Shown here one piece after another: positions 54,310 to 62,911 of a stretch of DNA of 64,000 nt. The stretch's first letter is position 1. Every line of letters begins with the position of its first letter. Under the pieces are notes generated by a model. That model had not been told where the DNA came from, did no database searches, and worked only from the letters and a program-made list of their open reading frames with translations. The translations under genes and the position numbers were made by a program. This stretch comes from Dyadobacter beijingensis DSM 21582 (lineage in GTDB: Bacteria; Bacteroidota; Bacteroidia; Cytophagales; Spirosomataceae), in contig NZ_KB907787.1 of assembly GCF_000382205.1 (NCBI RefSeq), positions 907,176 to 971,175 on the forward strand, in the 5' to 3' direction.

Positions 54310-55213
54310 TGGAATGCTTCACCAGGTAGGCGAGCAGTACAGGGTCGAAACCTTTGGCAATATCCGCTTCAATGAAGTCGATCTTGTATTGCCCGCATTT
54401 CAATTTGAGTTTTTGATAAAATTCTCCTACAAACTGCTGGTAGGATTCACGTACCTGCTCGGGCTGCACTTTAATGCGTTCGCCGGTTTCTAAGTCGATA
54501 AACTCGTAGGGACGGTTTTCGAATGCAAAAGCCTCTTCCGTTTTCCGGTCGGTGACGTGAAACAGCAGCACTTCATGCAGGTTATGACGCAAATGCTGTA
54601 ATGCAGAGAAGATCTTGTCGGCCTCTTCCAGGTTATCGAACATATCGCTGAAAATAACCACCAGTGAACGCTTATGGATCTTTTCGGCGATCTGATGCAG
54701 CACATCCGCTACCGAAGTTTTCATTAACGGACGCTTCGTTTGCAGCTGCTGTTCCAGTTCTAGCATGATCTTGTGCACATGCGAAGGCGTAGATTTCACG
54801 GCCGTTTGCACTTCGATCTGCTCCGAAAATGTGCAGAGGCTTACAGCGTCTTTCTGGCGCTGCAGCAAATAGGTAAGGCTGGCCGCCGCCATCACGCTGA
54901 ACGTCATTTTCCCGAAATTTTCTTCGGGATAATACATGGAAGAGGAAGTATCGAGCAGGATGTGGCAGCGGAGGTTGGTTTCCTCTTCGTAGCGCTTGAC
55001 GTACAGACGATCAGTTTTGGCGAACACCTTCCAATCGATGTTGCGGGTGGATTCGCCGGTATTGTACAGCTGATGTTCGGCAAATTCGACCGAAAAGCCG
55101 TGAAAAGGAGATTTATGAAGACCGGTGATGAAACCTTCTACCAACTGTTTTGCAAGAAATTCCAGGTTTCCGAATTCTCTGACTTTGGCCAGATCCAGTT
55201 GGCGGACACTCAT
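54299..55213 (-). CDS. DUF58 domain-containing protein (vWA-like)
   Basis: This 304-residue soluble protein has the DUF58 core EFAEHQLYNTGESTRNIDWKVFA followed by a von Willebrand A-like domain (about 80-230) with the metal-site motif DTSSSM. Such proteins usually accompany a MoxR AAA+ ATPase and form chaperone or metal-insertion systems, but no moxR lies in this window. The gene ends 30 bp from radA (convergent) and follows the RlpA gene by 14 bp, so RlpA and DUF58 are probably co-transcribed. Confidence 0.9.
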   Translation of the reverse strand: MSVRQLDLAKVREFGNLEFLAKQLVEGFITGLHKSPFHGFSVEFAEHQLYNTGESTRNIDWKVFAKTDRLYVKRYEEETNLRCHILLDTSSSMYYPEENFGKMTFSVMAAASLTYLLQRQKDAVSLCTFSEQIEVQTAVKSTPSHVHKIMLELEQQLQTKRPLMKTSVADVLHQIAEKIHKRSLVVIFSDMFDNLEEADKIFSALQHLRHNLHEVLLFHVTDRKTEEAFAFENRPYEFIDLETGERIKVQPEQVRESYQQFVGEFYQKLKLKCGQYKIDFIEADIAKGFDPVLLAYLVKHSKMR

Positions 55214-55227
55214 ATTGGCATCAAGGC

Positions 55228-55677
55228 TTACTTTCTCATGGAAATGACTTTGCCCGATTTGGGGTCAATTTGTTCGTTGGGTGATAAGAGCACCATTCCT
55301 TCCATTCCCACAACCCTTACGGAGACATTGGCAACGCCTTTTGCCAGAATGCCCAACAGGCGGGCTGCTTCTTTGCTGAGGTCAATCACGCGGTGCCGCG
55401 AAAAAGGACCTCTGTCGTTGACTCTCACAATCACTTTCTCGTCATTATCCAGATTCGTCACTTCAAGCATGGTATTGAGCGGATAGCTCGGATGGGCGGC
55501 CAGCAGCTCACTGCTTTTGTGTACTTCCCCGAATGAGGTTTTCCGGCCGTGGAACCGCGCCGAGTAGTAGGAGGCGCTTCCGGTTTCCGTTTTGCCGAGC
55601 TTCACTTGTGCAAATGCATCAGGAAGCAGCGCGGCCAACGCTAACATGGTGAGAATCAGAATCCGACGATAAGTCAT
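55228..55677 (-). CDS. RlpA-like double-psi beta-barrel septal ring/lytic protein
   Basis: This 149-residue exported protein has a signal peptide ending DAFAQ (residue 24). The DPBB domain has GSASYYSARFHGRKTSFGEVH and VRVNDRGPFSRHRVIDLS, including the acidic residue of the NDRGPF motif. RlpA proteins cleave denuded glycan strands at division sites. There is no SPOR domain, and no lipobox is seen, so it is a short periplasmic form. Confidence 0.9.
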   Translation of the reverse strand: MTYRRILILTMLALAALLPDAFAQVKLGKTETGSASYYSARFHGRKTSFGEVHKSSELLAAHPSYPLNTMLEVTNLDNDEKVIVRVNDRGPFSRHRVIDLSKEAARLLGILAKGVANVSVRVVGMEGMVLLSPNEQIDPKSGKVISMRK

Positions 55678-55944
55678 TTTTCTGGATTTAGGTGAAACAT
55701 AATAAGGTAAATGTCCCTTATTTCATATCTTTCTTTGGTATTGCAGATCAATTTTAAAACCCACGAATTTCAAAACTAGCAAAAAGATTTTAACAAACCA
55801 GTAAAAATTGCGGTTAATTTGAAACGACGTCAACGCCAGAGTTGTAACCCGTAACCAACAAATCGCTAATATGTTCCGGTTTTTTTGGAAGCAGCAATAA
55901 ACTTTATATTTTAGCGTTTGGAAACCTATTTAAAACTAAACATA

Positions 55945-56265
55945 GTGGAAGACAGAGAGCAAATCTACTCCAAAAGGGTCAGGGCGGGAAAACGGACTTA
56001 CTTCTTCGATGTTCGCTCTACGCGATCTAACGATTACTATCTTACCATCACAGAGAGCCGTCGCCACCCACAGGGAGACGGATTTACGTACGAAAAGCAC
56101 AAGATGTTTTTGTACAAGGAGGACTTTGACAAGTTCGTGGAGGCATTGAAAGAAGCGGTGGATCACGTGAAGACAGAATTGATGCCAGAGGTTGACTTCT
56201 CACAATTTGAATCCAAAGGAGACGAGGTAGACGTAGTAGGAGAGTCTGACCTTAAGTGGGATTAA
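55945..56265 (+). CDS. PUR-family (DUF3276) DNA/RNA-binding protein
   Basis: This 106-residue protein starts with GTG at 55945 (MEDREQIYSKRVRAGKRTYFFDVR), the usual opening of this Bacteroidota family. A TTG at 55918 would add nine residues but overlaps a near-consensus -7 box (TAGCGTTTG, ending at 55920). The PUR-alpha-like fold binds single-stranded nucleic acid. The acidic C-terminal tail follows the KHKMFLYKEDFDKFVEALKEAV helix. The precise role is not known. Confidence 0.88.
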   Translation: MEDREQIYSKRVRAGKRTYFFDVRSTRSNDYYLTITESRRHPQGDGFTYEKHKMFLYKEDFDKFVEALKEAVDHVKTELMPEVDFSQFESKGDEVDVVGESDLKWD

Positions 56266-56285
56266 GAAATTAAGATAATGTAAGG

Positions 56286-56322
56286 AAGCCTTCGCAATTG
56301 ATTACGAAGGCTTTTGGTTTTT
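56286..56322 (+). terminator. Intrinsic terminator after the PUR-family gene
   Basis: AAGCCTTCG pairs with CGAAGGCTT around a 10-nt loop, followed by TTGGTTTTT. The -33 element of the next promoter lies at its end. Confidence 0.8.
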
Positions 56323-56345
56323 GTACCTGCTAAATAGTAATTTTG
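56313..56345 (+). promoter_or_regulatory. Promoter of ychF overlapping the previous terminator
   Basis: TTTG at 56313-56316, a 21-bp spacer and TAATTTTG at 56338-56345 match the consensus fully. Confidence 0.7.
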
Positions 56346-56427
56346 CGAAAATTATTATTCAGCAGGCGGGCATGCTTTGCATCACCAGTCAGGCATGCGG
56401 CCGCCGTTCACTGCTTACCATCAATAT

Positions 56428-57528
56428 ATGAGTCTTCAATGCGGGATTGTCGGATTGCCGAACGTTGGGAAATCCACCCTTTTTAATGCCATTTCTACCG
56501 GCAAAGCCGAAGCTGCCAATTATCCTTTCTGTACCATAGAGCCTAATGTGGGCGTTGTGACGGTGCCGGACGAACGTCTGGACACGCTTACCAAGCTTGT
56601 CAGCCCCCAGAAAGTCATTCCTACCATCATCGAGTTTGTCGACATTGCCGGCCTCGTGAAAGGCGCGAGCCAGGGAGCGGGTTTGGGAAATAAATTTTTG
56701 GCCAATATCCGTGAGGTAGATGCCATCGTACACGTAGTGCGCTGCTTCGCCGACGACAATGTCGTGCACGTGGAAGGGCGTGTCGACCCGGTTTTTGATA
56801 AAGAGATCATCGATGCCGAATTGCAGCTCAAAGACCTCGAATCGATCGAGAAGAAAATCCAGAAAACCGAAAAGGGCGCCCGCGCCGGCGATGCCAAAGC
56901 CAAAGCGGAGCTCGAATGGTTGAAAAAATATAAAACAACACTCGAAGAAGGCAAAAATGCCAGGGCCGTTGAAATCGATGCGGAAACGAAGGAATCGGTT
57001 ATCGGCGACCTGCAATTGCTGACGGCGAAGCCGGTGCTTTACGTAGCCAATGTGGATGAAGGTTCGATGCTGACAGGCAACGAGTATTCTGAAAAGCTGC
57101 GCGAAGCCGTAAAACATGAAGGCGCCGATGTGATCGTTCTTTGCGCGGCCATCGAATCGCAGATTTCGGAAATCGAAGATCCGGAAGAACATGAAATGTT
57201 CCTGAGCGAATACGGTTTGGCGGAATCCGGCCTAAGCAAACTGATCAAAGCATCTTATGCGCTTTTGAACCTTATTACCTATTTCACCGCGGGTGTAAAA
57301 GAGGTGCGCGCCTGGACGATCGTAAAAGGCTGGAAAGCGCCTCAGGCAGCCGGCGTAATCCACAGCGACTTCGAAAAGGGCTTTATCCGCGCCGAGGTGA
57401 TCAAAATCGCCGATTACGAGCAATATAAAACGGAACCTGCCGTGAAGGAAGCCGGTAAAATGGCGGTGGAAGGCAAAGAATATGTCGTGGCAGACGGCGA
57501 CATAATGCACTTCCGTTTCAATGTGTAG
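56428..57528 (+). CDS. ychF: Redox-regulated ATPase YchF (Obg family)
   Basis: This 366-residue P-loop protein starts at the ATG giving MSLQCGIVGLPNVGKSTLFN. An open frame from 56377 adds 17 residues that do not fit the family. G1 is GLPNVGKST, G3 the DIAG box (EFVDIAGLVKGAS). A coiled coil spans about 130-170. The C-terminal TGS domain includes YFTAGVKEVRAWTI and ends IMHFRFNV. YchF binds ribosomes and ATP and influences stress responses. Confidence 0.96.
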   Translation: MSLQCGIVGLPNVGKSTLFNAISTGKAEAANYPFCTIEPNVGVVTVPDERLDTLTKLVSPQKVIPTIIEFVDIAGLVKGASQGAGLGNKFLANIREVDAIVHVVRCFADDNVVHVEGRVDPVFDKEIIDAELQLKDLESIEKKIQKTEKGARAGDAKAKAELEWLKKYKTTLEEGKNARAVEIDAETKESVIGDLQLLTAKPVLYVANVDEGSMLTGNEYSEKLREAVKHEGADVIVLCAAIESQISEIEDPEEHEMFLSEYGLAESGLSKLIKASYALLNLITYFTAGVKEVRAWTIVKGWKAPQAAGVIHSDFEKGFIRAEVIKIADYEQYKTEPAVKEAGKMAVEGKEYVVADGDIMHFRFNV

Positions 57529-57552
57529 TTGCTGAAAATACCGGAATATGCG

Positions 57553-57580
57553 AAGAGCGGCCATTTGCGCCGCTCTTTTT
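57553..57580 (+). terminator. Intrinsic terminator after ychF
   Basis: AAGAGCGGC pairs with GCCGCTCTT around a 7-nt loop, followed by TTT. Confidence 0.88.
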
Positions 57581-57588
57581 GCTTTATA

Positions 57589-57984
57589 TCAGTCCTCGTA
57601 ATAGTCCGGAGCGTCCTTGTGGATGACCGCCCGCAGCGTCTTCGCCATATGCAATATCGAATCGACCTTGTAATGCGCTTTTTTCATTAATTCGGGGTTA
57701 TGTCCTTCATTGATGAGCTGCATGAACATCTCGCGCAGGAAAACGAGGTCGTCGGTGTTCTGCGTGAAATCTTCGACAACGTACATCTGAAACCCGCGAT
57801 CGTCGTGTTGCGGGAAATACAGGACGAGGCAGAGGTCCGTTTGGGCGTAGAAACTGATAACGTGGCTTGCCTCGAAATTCGCCGGCATTTCATCGTGGTC
57901 CACCAGGCAGTCGACAATGTAATTCTCGTCGTTGGTAATCGAGAGGTTCGACGTGAGGTAGACGGTGTTCGCTGATGATTTCAT
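57589..57984 (-). CDS. Conserved hypothetical protein linked to the T9SS plug gene
   Basis: This 131-residue soluble protein has no motif that I recognise. It is acidic, with strand-rich first half (VYLTSNLSITNDENYIVDCLVD, ISFYAQTDLCLVLYFPQ, FQMYVVEDF) and a helical second half (LVFLREMFMQLINEG, HYKVDSILHMAKTLRAV). It starts 12 bp after the T9SS plug gene stop and so shares its transcript. A role in the same process is only a guess from position. Confidence 0.7.
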   Translation of the reverse strand: MKSSANTVYLTSNLSITNDENYIVDCLVDHDEMPANFEASHVISFYAQTDLCLVLYFPQHDDRGFQMYVVEDFTQNTDDLVFLREMFMQLINEGHNPELMKKAHYKVDSILHMAKTLRAVIHKDAPDYYED

Positions 57985-57996
57985 AACGTCAGGTGT

Positions 57997-59277
57997 TTAA
58001 CGCCGCCGGTTCCACTCCACAGTGCGGTAACCGATCAGCAAATCGGCGCGGCTGGCTGGCGGGCGGTGGTAGATCAATATGTCGTAGTCGTTCTCGGTAG
58101 GGGAGAAATTGCCTTCAATGACAGATTCGTCCGGTTTCTGATTGCCCCTTACCACGGTATAATCGTAGTTGATAACGCCCTGTTTCACCATCATTTCGAC
58201 CTGGTAGGCTTGCGCGGTTGCGTCATAGGTCATTTTGTTTTGGTCGGTAAGCTGCCACATAGTGAATGCGCCGTTTACATAGAATGTCGCATCCGGCTCT
58301 TCGGCCATTTTCAATGTGAATACAACCGGCGTGTAGTCGGCCTCCACACTTCCCCGTCCGGATTCGCGCTGGTCTACAATGTATTGCCCGTTGAAATCGT
58401 CGATCTGTACATAAGGCACATGCGCACGAGGCTTGTCCGGGAAAAGGAACAACTTAGTGTAATCATCCGTCCGCTCGATCTCGTTCACCCCGTATCCGCG
58501 GCCGGTCAGCGAGCGGCTGTCGAAATACCGGAATTCGTTGCCGCCCTGGAAGGTGTTTTCAAGGTCAAAAAAAGTGTATTCCAATTGCTGGTCGAACGGC
58601 CGCACGTTGCTCGGTTTGAAACCTGTTTTAGCCTGGTCCCAGCGAAAGTTCTTGCGCATCACCACTTTCAGGTCCGTTTGCGGCGCTACGAGCTGATAGC
58701 CTTTGTAATCCACCGAAAAATCGATCTGCTGATCCGAGAATTGCTGCTGGATACCCTGTGAAAAGCGGGCCTGCGCATTGATGTTCACGCGCGTTTGATA
58801 ATGCATAAATCGCCGGCTGCACATTAGTTTACGATCCCTGTCTGAAAAAACATAGATTACGTAATTCCCCGGCAACTTCAATTTTGGCAGCTCGAACCTG
58901 TAATGCACGTAAGGCACTTTGGTGCTGAACGACTGGTCGTATGCATTGATCGGGTATTCGTTGAACTCGTAGGTGAACTCGATATCGTTCAGGTTGGATT
59001 TGGTCCAGTCGGCATTGCAGTGGACAATCTTGGCGCGGAAGCCCTCCGGCTGGCCGGTCATGTCGTCAAATTCCAACACGAGCGGGGCGGGGTTGTTCAG
59101 GGGTGTAATGGGTGGCGTGAGCAGGCGTGTCGGCGTTTCGGGATCATCCAGGGCGGGATACAAGAGTACCGTTTTGATCTTGTCCTGGTAAATATAGTCT
59201 TCCAGGCGCAACCCCTGAGGCTGCGCGTAAATGTGTGTGTAAATGAGCAAAAGGCATGTCAGCAATACTAAACGCAT
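57997..59277 (-). CDS. Type IX secretion system plug protein (DUF5103)
   Basis: This 426-residue exported protein has a signal peptide ending IYAQ (residue 19). DUF5103 proteins were renamed T9SS plug proteins because a homologue closes the unused side of the SprA translocon channel. The opening QGLRLEDYIYQDKIKTVLLYP, the first beta domain with YVHYRFELPKLKLPGNYVIYVF, and the later VFTLKMAEEPDATFYVNGAF domain fit. T9SS exports proteins carrying C-terminal sorting domains; no other T9SS gene lies in this window. Confidence 0.88.
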   Translation of the reverse strand: MRLVLLTCLLLIYTHIYAQPQGLRLEDYIYQDKIKTVLLYPALDDPETPTRLLTPPITPLNNPAPLVLEFDDMTGQPEGFRAKIVHCNADWTKSNLNDIEFTYEFNEYPINAYDQSFSTKVPYVHYRFELPKLKLPGNYVIYVFSDRDRKLMCSRRFMHYQTRVNINAQARFSQGIQQQFSDQQIDFSVDYKGYQLVAPQTDLKVVMRKNFRWDQAKTGFKPSNVRPFDQQLEYTFFDLENTFQGGNEFRYFDSRSLTGRGYGVNEIERTDDYTKLFLFPDKPRAHVPYVQIDDFNGQYIVDQRESGRGSVEADYTPVVFTLKMAEEPDATFYVNGAFTMWQLTDQNKMTYDATAQAYQVEMMVKQGVINYDYTVVRGNQKPDESVIEGNFSPTENDYDILIYHRPPASRADLLIGYRTVEWNRRR

Positions 59278-59376
59278 TTCCGTTTTTTTAAATGGGTAAC
59301 GTAACTTTTAAGTGTAAGGTACATATAGTTTGGAAAAGGTGATTTGAACATTATTAACTATTTTTGATTAGAAACC

Positions 59377-59955
59377 ATGACAGCAGTAGCTATCAAAATG
59401 TACACACAGGAGGAATATCTCGAACTGGAACGCACCGCGGAGTACAAGAGTGAGTACTACCGTGGGGAGATATTTGCGATGGCCGGAGCGAGTCTCAATC
59501 ACACGCAAATTAAGGAAAACCTGTCGGTAGGCGTAGGTACATTTCTTAAAGGCAAACCGTGCAGAGGTTTATCCGGGGATATACGTGTTCATATCCCTGA
59601 AAATACGCTATACACCTACCCCGACTATTTGATTGTGTGCGGCAAAGCCGAACTTCTCGAAGGAAGAAACGATACTTTGCTCAATCCTTCCGTCATTGTG
59701 GAAATCCTTTCTCCCAGCAGGGAAGGATATGATCAAGGGAAAAAATTTTACCTTTATCAGAGTTTGAAATCCCTGGTAGAATACGTTTTGATCAATTCTC
59801 AGGAGGTTGGTGCGCGGGTGTATCGTAAGGGAAGCGATGATATTTGGTATTTATCTTCTGAAGCCTACGAGAAAGATGGGAGCATTGAAATCGGTCACAT
59901 TAGCCTCACACTGAAAATGGCAGATATTTATGAATATGTCGAAGATTTGAAGTAA
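59377..59955 (+). CDS. Uma2 family endonuclease-like protein
   Basis: This 192-residue PD-(D/E)xK-fold protein of the Uma2 family has MYTQEEYLELERTAEYKSEYYRGEIFAMAGASLNHT, then the core residues Asp in TYPDYLIV, Glu in VEILSPS, and a downstream Lys in GKKFYLY. Family members are expanded in Cyanobacteria and Bacteroidota; their target is unknown. It is not part of an evident restriction or toxin-antitoxin unit here. It stands alone, with a terminator hairpin after it. Confidence 0.92.
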   Translation: MTAVAIKMYTQEEYLELERTAEYKSEYYRGEIFAMAGASLNHTQIKENLSVGVGTFLKGKPCRGLSGDIRVHIPENTLYTYPDYLIVCGKAELLEGRNDTLLNPSVIVEILSPSREGYDQGKKFYLYQSLKSLVEYVLINSQEVGARVYRKGSDDIWYLSSEAYEKDGSIEIGHISLTLKMADIYEYVEDLK

Positions 59956-59956
59956 C

Positions 59957-59982
59957 AAAAAAGGGAGCCCTCGCTCCCTTTT
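59957..59982. terminator. Bidirectional terminator between Uma2 and ABC-F genes
   Basis: AAAAGGGAGC pairs with GCTCCCTTTT around a 4-nt loop, between two convergent genes. Confidence 0.85.
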
Positions 59983-59991
59983 GCATTTCCT

Positions 59992-61932
59992 CTATTTCCC
60001 CGAAAGCTCTTCCACTTCCAGCATCAGATTTTCCCAATCCTCCGTGCTCTGTTCCAGCTTTTGCTTGATATCCGCATAAAACCGGTTCATTTCGCCCAAT
60101 GCTACCGAATCATTGTAAATCTTCGGATCGGATAGCTTGGCTTCGGTCTCCGTTTTTCTGACTTCCAGGTTGTTGATCGTCTCTTCCAATTCCTCGATCT
60201 GCTTCCGGGCCTTTTTCAGCTTCTGAGCATCTTCGTTGGACTGCGGTTTGCCATTGTTTTTGTTTTGAGGTGCCGGCTGCGCCTTTTGCGGCGGTGCGCT
60301 GCTTACCTGTACTTTTTCACTGACAGCGGATTGCAACCCGCGCTCTTCCACCCAAATTTCGTACTCCTCGTATGTGCCCGGATATTCCTTAATCTGATGA
60401 TCCTCGATGTACCAGATCTTGTTCGCAATGTTCTCCACAAAATACCGGTCGTGGGAAACGACGATGTAGCTGCCTTCGTATTGCTGCAACGCCTGGATCA
60501 GAATGTTCACCGATTGCATATCCAGGTGGTTCGTTGGCTCATCGAGCAGCAGGAAGTTCGCCTGTGAAAGCAACACTTTCGCCAATGCGACGCGAGATTT
60601 CTCGCCCCCGGAAAGCACCTTGATCTTCTTGAAAACATCATCCCCCGTGAAGAGGAAACAGCCCAATACCGTCCGTAATTCGGTTTCCGTCTTGGTCGGG
60701 TTGGCGTACTTCAATTCCTCGATCAGATTGTGCGCCACGTTGAGCGATTCCAGCTGGTGCTGCGCGTAAAATGTGAACGATACGTTGTGCCCCAACCGTC
60801 TTTTACCATCAATAGGCTCCGTACCGGCCACAATGCGCAGTACAGTCGACTTGCCGCGGCCATTCGCCCCGATCAGCGCAATCTTGTCGCCGCGTTCCAT
60901 GCTGATATTCGTCGCGTCGAGGATCACTTTGTCGCCATACGCCTTCGAAGCGTCTTCAAGCTGGAATACATGGCGTCCCGGCTGCGTCGTGAACTGGAAG
61001 CGGAAATGCACTTTCGCATTCTCGTCCATTACCTCGTCCACAATGTCCATCCTGTCCAACGCCTTCACGCGGCTCTGCACCTGGCGCGACTTCGTGGCCT
61101 TAGCCTTGAACCGCTCGATGAATCGCTCGGTCTGACGGATCTTAGCCTGCTGGTTTTCATAGGCGCCACGCTGAATATCGTTGCGCAATGCCTTCTCTTC
61201 CAGGTAGTAAGAGTAGTTGCCGGCATAATAATTGAGCTTCCCGCCCGAAACTTCCACAGTAGTATCAATGGTATTGTCCAGGAACTGGCGGTCATGGGAA
61301 ACGACGATCACAGCGCCTTCGTAGTTCTGCGTGTATTTTTCCACCCACTGGATCGACGGAAGGTCCAGGTGGTTGGTCGGCTCATCGAGCATGAGCAGCG
61401 ACGGTTTTTGCAAGAGCAGCTTCGCGAGCATTACGCGCATCCGCCATCCCCCCGAAAACTGGCGCAACGGCAGGTTCAGATCGGTGGTGGAAAAGCCCAG
61501 GCCTTCCAGGATGGCTTCGGCCTTGGATTGTACCGAATAGCCATCCAGTGCTTCGAACTCGTCCTGCACGCGGGCAAGCTTGTCCACGAGGTCATCGGTA
61601 TAGTTGTGCTCCATATCGTGCAAAATCTTGTCCATTTGCACTTGGAGCAGGTTTTGTCTTTCAAATGCCTGCATCGCCACCGAAAGAATGGAATCTTCGG
61701 TCTGGTACGAAAGCAAATCCTGGTTGAGGAAGCCGATCGTGCAGTCACCTGCCTTGGAGATCGAACCGGCGTCGGGCTGGAACTCTCCGTTGATCATGCG
61801 CAGCAGGGTCGACTTCCCGGTACCGTTCAGTCCGATAAGCCCGATCTTTTGTTTGGGTTTAATATGCAGAGAAGCGCCGTCATACAATGCACGGTCGCCC
61901 AGGAAATAGCTGAGGTTCGTAATCGCGATCAT
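59992..61932 (-). CDS. ABC-F family ATP-binding protein
   Basis: This 646-residue soluble protein has two ABC ATPase domains. Domain 1 has GLNGTGKST and LMLDEPTNHLD; domain 2 has GANGRGKST, LSGGEKSR and LLLDEPTNHLD. A charged linker joins them (about 240-310). The C-terminal coiled coil (about 560-646, KKARKQIEELEETINNLE) makes it Uup/YdiF-like. ABC-F proteins act on ribosomes. The -7 box TACCTTTG stands four bases before the ATG, so the mRNA may be leaderless. Confidence 0.93.
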   Translation of the reverse strand: MIAITNLSYFLGDRALYDGASLHIKPKQKIGLIGLNGTGKSTLLRMINGEFQPDAGSISKAGDCTIGFLNQDLLSYQTEDSILSVAMQAFERQNLLQVQMDKILHDMEHNYTDDLVDKLARVQDEFEALDGYSVQSKAEAILEGLGFSTTDLNLPLRQFSGGWRMRVMLAKLLLQKPSLLMLDEPTNHLDLPSIQWVEKYTQNYEGAVIVVSHDRQFLDNTIDTTVEVSGGKLNYYAGNYSYYLEEKALRNDIQRGAYENQQAKIRQTERFIERFKAKATKSRQVQSRVKALDRMDIVDEVMDENAKVHFRFQFTTQPGRHVFQLEDASKAYGDKVILDATNISMERGDKIALIGANGRGKSTVLRIVAGTEPIDGKRRLGHNVSFTFYAQHQLESLNVAHNLIEELKYANPTKTETELRTVLGCFLFTGDDVFKKIKVLSGGEKSRVALAKVLLSQANFLLLDEPTNHLDMQSVNILIQALQQYEGSYIVVSHDRYFVENIANKIWYIEDHQIKEYPGTYEEYEIWVEERGLQSAVSEKVQVSSAPPQKAQPAPQNKNNGKPQSNEDAQKLKKARKQIEELEETINNLEVRKTETEAKLSDPKIYNDSVALGEMNRFYADIKQKLEQSTEDWENLMLEVEELSGK

Positions 61933-61936
61933 GGTG

Positions 61937-61944
61937 CAAAGGTA
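61937..61944 (-). promoter_or_regulatory. -7 promoter element touching the ABC-F start
   Basis: On the minus strand this reads TACCTTTG, a perfect match, with only four bases to the ATG. No -33 TTG is clear. Confidence 0.5.
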
Positions 61945-62028
61945 CGGGGAAAGAAGGAGATAGAAAAAGCGGCATGTTGGAATAGTTATAAAGAGATCCG
62001 CAACGTGGCTACTAATGGGTTATTTATG

Positions 62029-62036
62029 TAAATTTG
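62029..62036 (+). promoter_or_regulatory. -7 promoter element just before the precorrin-2 dehydrogenase start
   Basis: TAAATTTG is a perfect match, five bases before the ATG at 62042. It mirrors the arrangement of the divergent ABC-F gene. Confidence 0.45.
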
Positions 62037-62041
62037 ATACA

Positions 62042-62629
62042 ATGAACAATCTCTTCCCGATATTCCTGAAACTCGAAAACCTGCACACGCTCATTGTGGG
62101 CGGCGGCTATGTAGGTTTGGAAAAAATAACCGCAGTGCTGGACAATGCGCCGCTTGCCCGCGTGACGCTTGTAGCACCCGAAATCCGGGATGAAATCCGC
62201 GACATTGCCGCAGCCAATTCCCGAATAAATCTAATTGCGCGTAAGTTTGAAGACAGCGATCTCGCCGAAAAGGACCTGGTGATCGTCGCGACGAATGATA
62301 AGGAAGAAAACCGGCGGATCTGGGAAACGGCCCGCGCCCGCCATATGCTCGCCAATGTGGCCGATACGCCTGATATCTGCGATTTTTACCTCTCTTCGGT
62401 GGTCCGTAAAGGGAACCTGAAAGTGGCTATTTCTACCAACGGCATGTCGCCGACGTTCGCTAAACGCCTCAAAGAAGTCCTCGGCGAAGCGCTCCCCGAT
62501 AACCTGGATCAAGCCATGGAACAGCTCAAAGCGGTGCGCGAAATGCTGAAAGGTGATTTCGCATCCAAGGTCGACGAGCTGAACCGCATTACCGCCGTTT
62601 TGACAGGAAAGAAAAAAGATGCTCCCTGA
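62042..62629 (+). CDS. Precorrin-2 dehydrogenase/sirohydrochlorin ferrochelatase-type protein
   Basis: This 195-residue protein matches the N-terminal module of CysG (SirC/Met8-like), which oxidises precorrin-2 to sirohydrochlorin with NAD during siroheme synthesis. The NAD motif HTLIVGGGYVGLEK is at residues 13-26. DLVIVATNDKEENR and the FYLSSVVRKGNLKVAISTNGMSPTFAKRLKE stretch follow. The start MNNLFPIFLKLENL is the usual one; an ATG at 62015 is an alternative. No uroporphyrinogen methyltransferase is fused or adjacent. Confidence 0.88.
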   Translation: MNNLFPIFLKLENLHTLIVGGGYVGLEKITAVLDNAPLARVTLVAPEIRDEIRDIAAANSRINLIARKFEDSDLAEKDLVIVATNDKEENRRIWETARARHMLANVADTPDICDFYLSSVVRKGNLKVAISTNGMSPTFAKRLKEVLGEALPDNLDQAMEQLKAVREMLKGDFASKVDELNRITAVLTGKKKDAP

Positions 62630-62825
62630 CGCCGCTTAAATCGCTTTTTTGAACAATAAAAAAGGATTTTAGGGTGTTTTTAGGAAGATAATTTGCTAAA
62701 ATGGTGAAGTGCCGCTCCACGGTTTCGGTATTTTGCACGTATTAAGTATATTCTTTTGTTTTTATACAACCAATGCCGCTTAAATTTGTCACCGGTGGTG
62801 GTAGAATGTTTTCGCTTTTCGGGCG

Positions 62826-62873
62826 ATAATACGTATTATTGAATTGATTAAATTTTAAAACCGCCTCAGGCGG
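62826..62873. promoter_or_regulatory. Palindrome and hairpin upstream of the second susC
   Basis: ATAATACGTATTAT at 62826-62839 is a perfect 14-bp palindrome. CCGCCTCAGGCGG at 62861-62873 can fold as a small GC-rich hairpin 38 bp before the susC start. The 282-bp gap 62630-62911 also repeats GCCGCTTAAAT (62632 and 62773) and holds no gene. Confidence 0.45.
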
Positions 62874-62911
62874 ACGGACAGTTATTTGGGGTTAGACTTA
62901 TACTTATTTAT

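Noticed and set aside
60730..62031. 433-codon plus-strand open frame
   Set aside because: It is antisense to the ABC-F gene, which has complete Walker and signature motifs; the frame has no recognisable domain.
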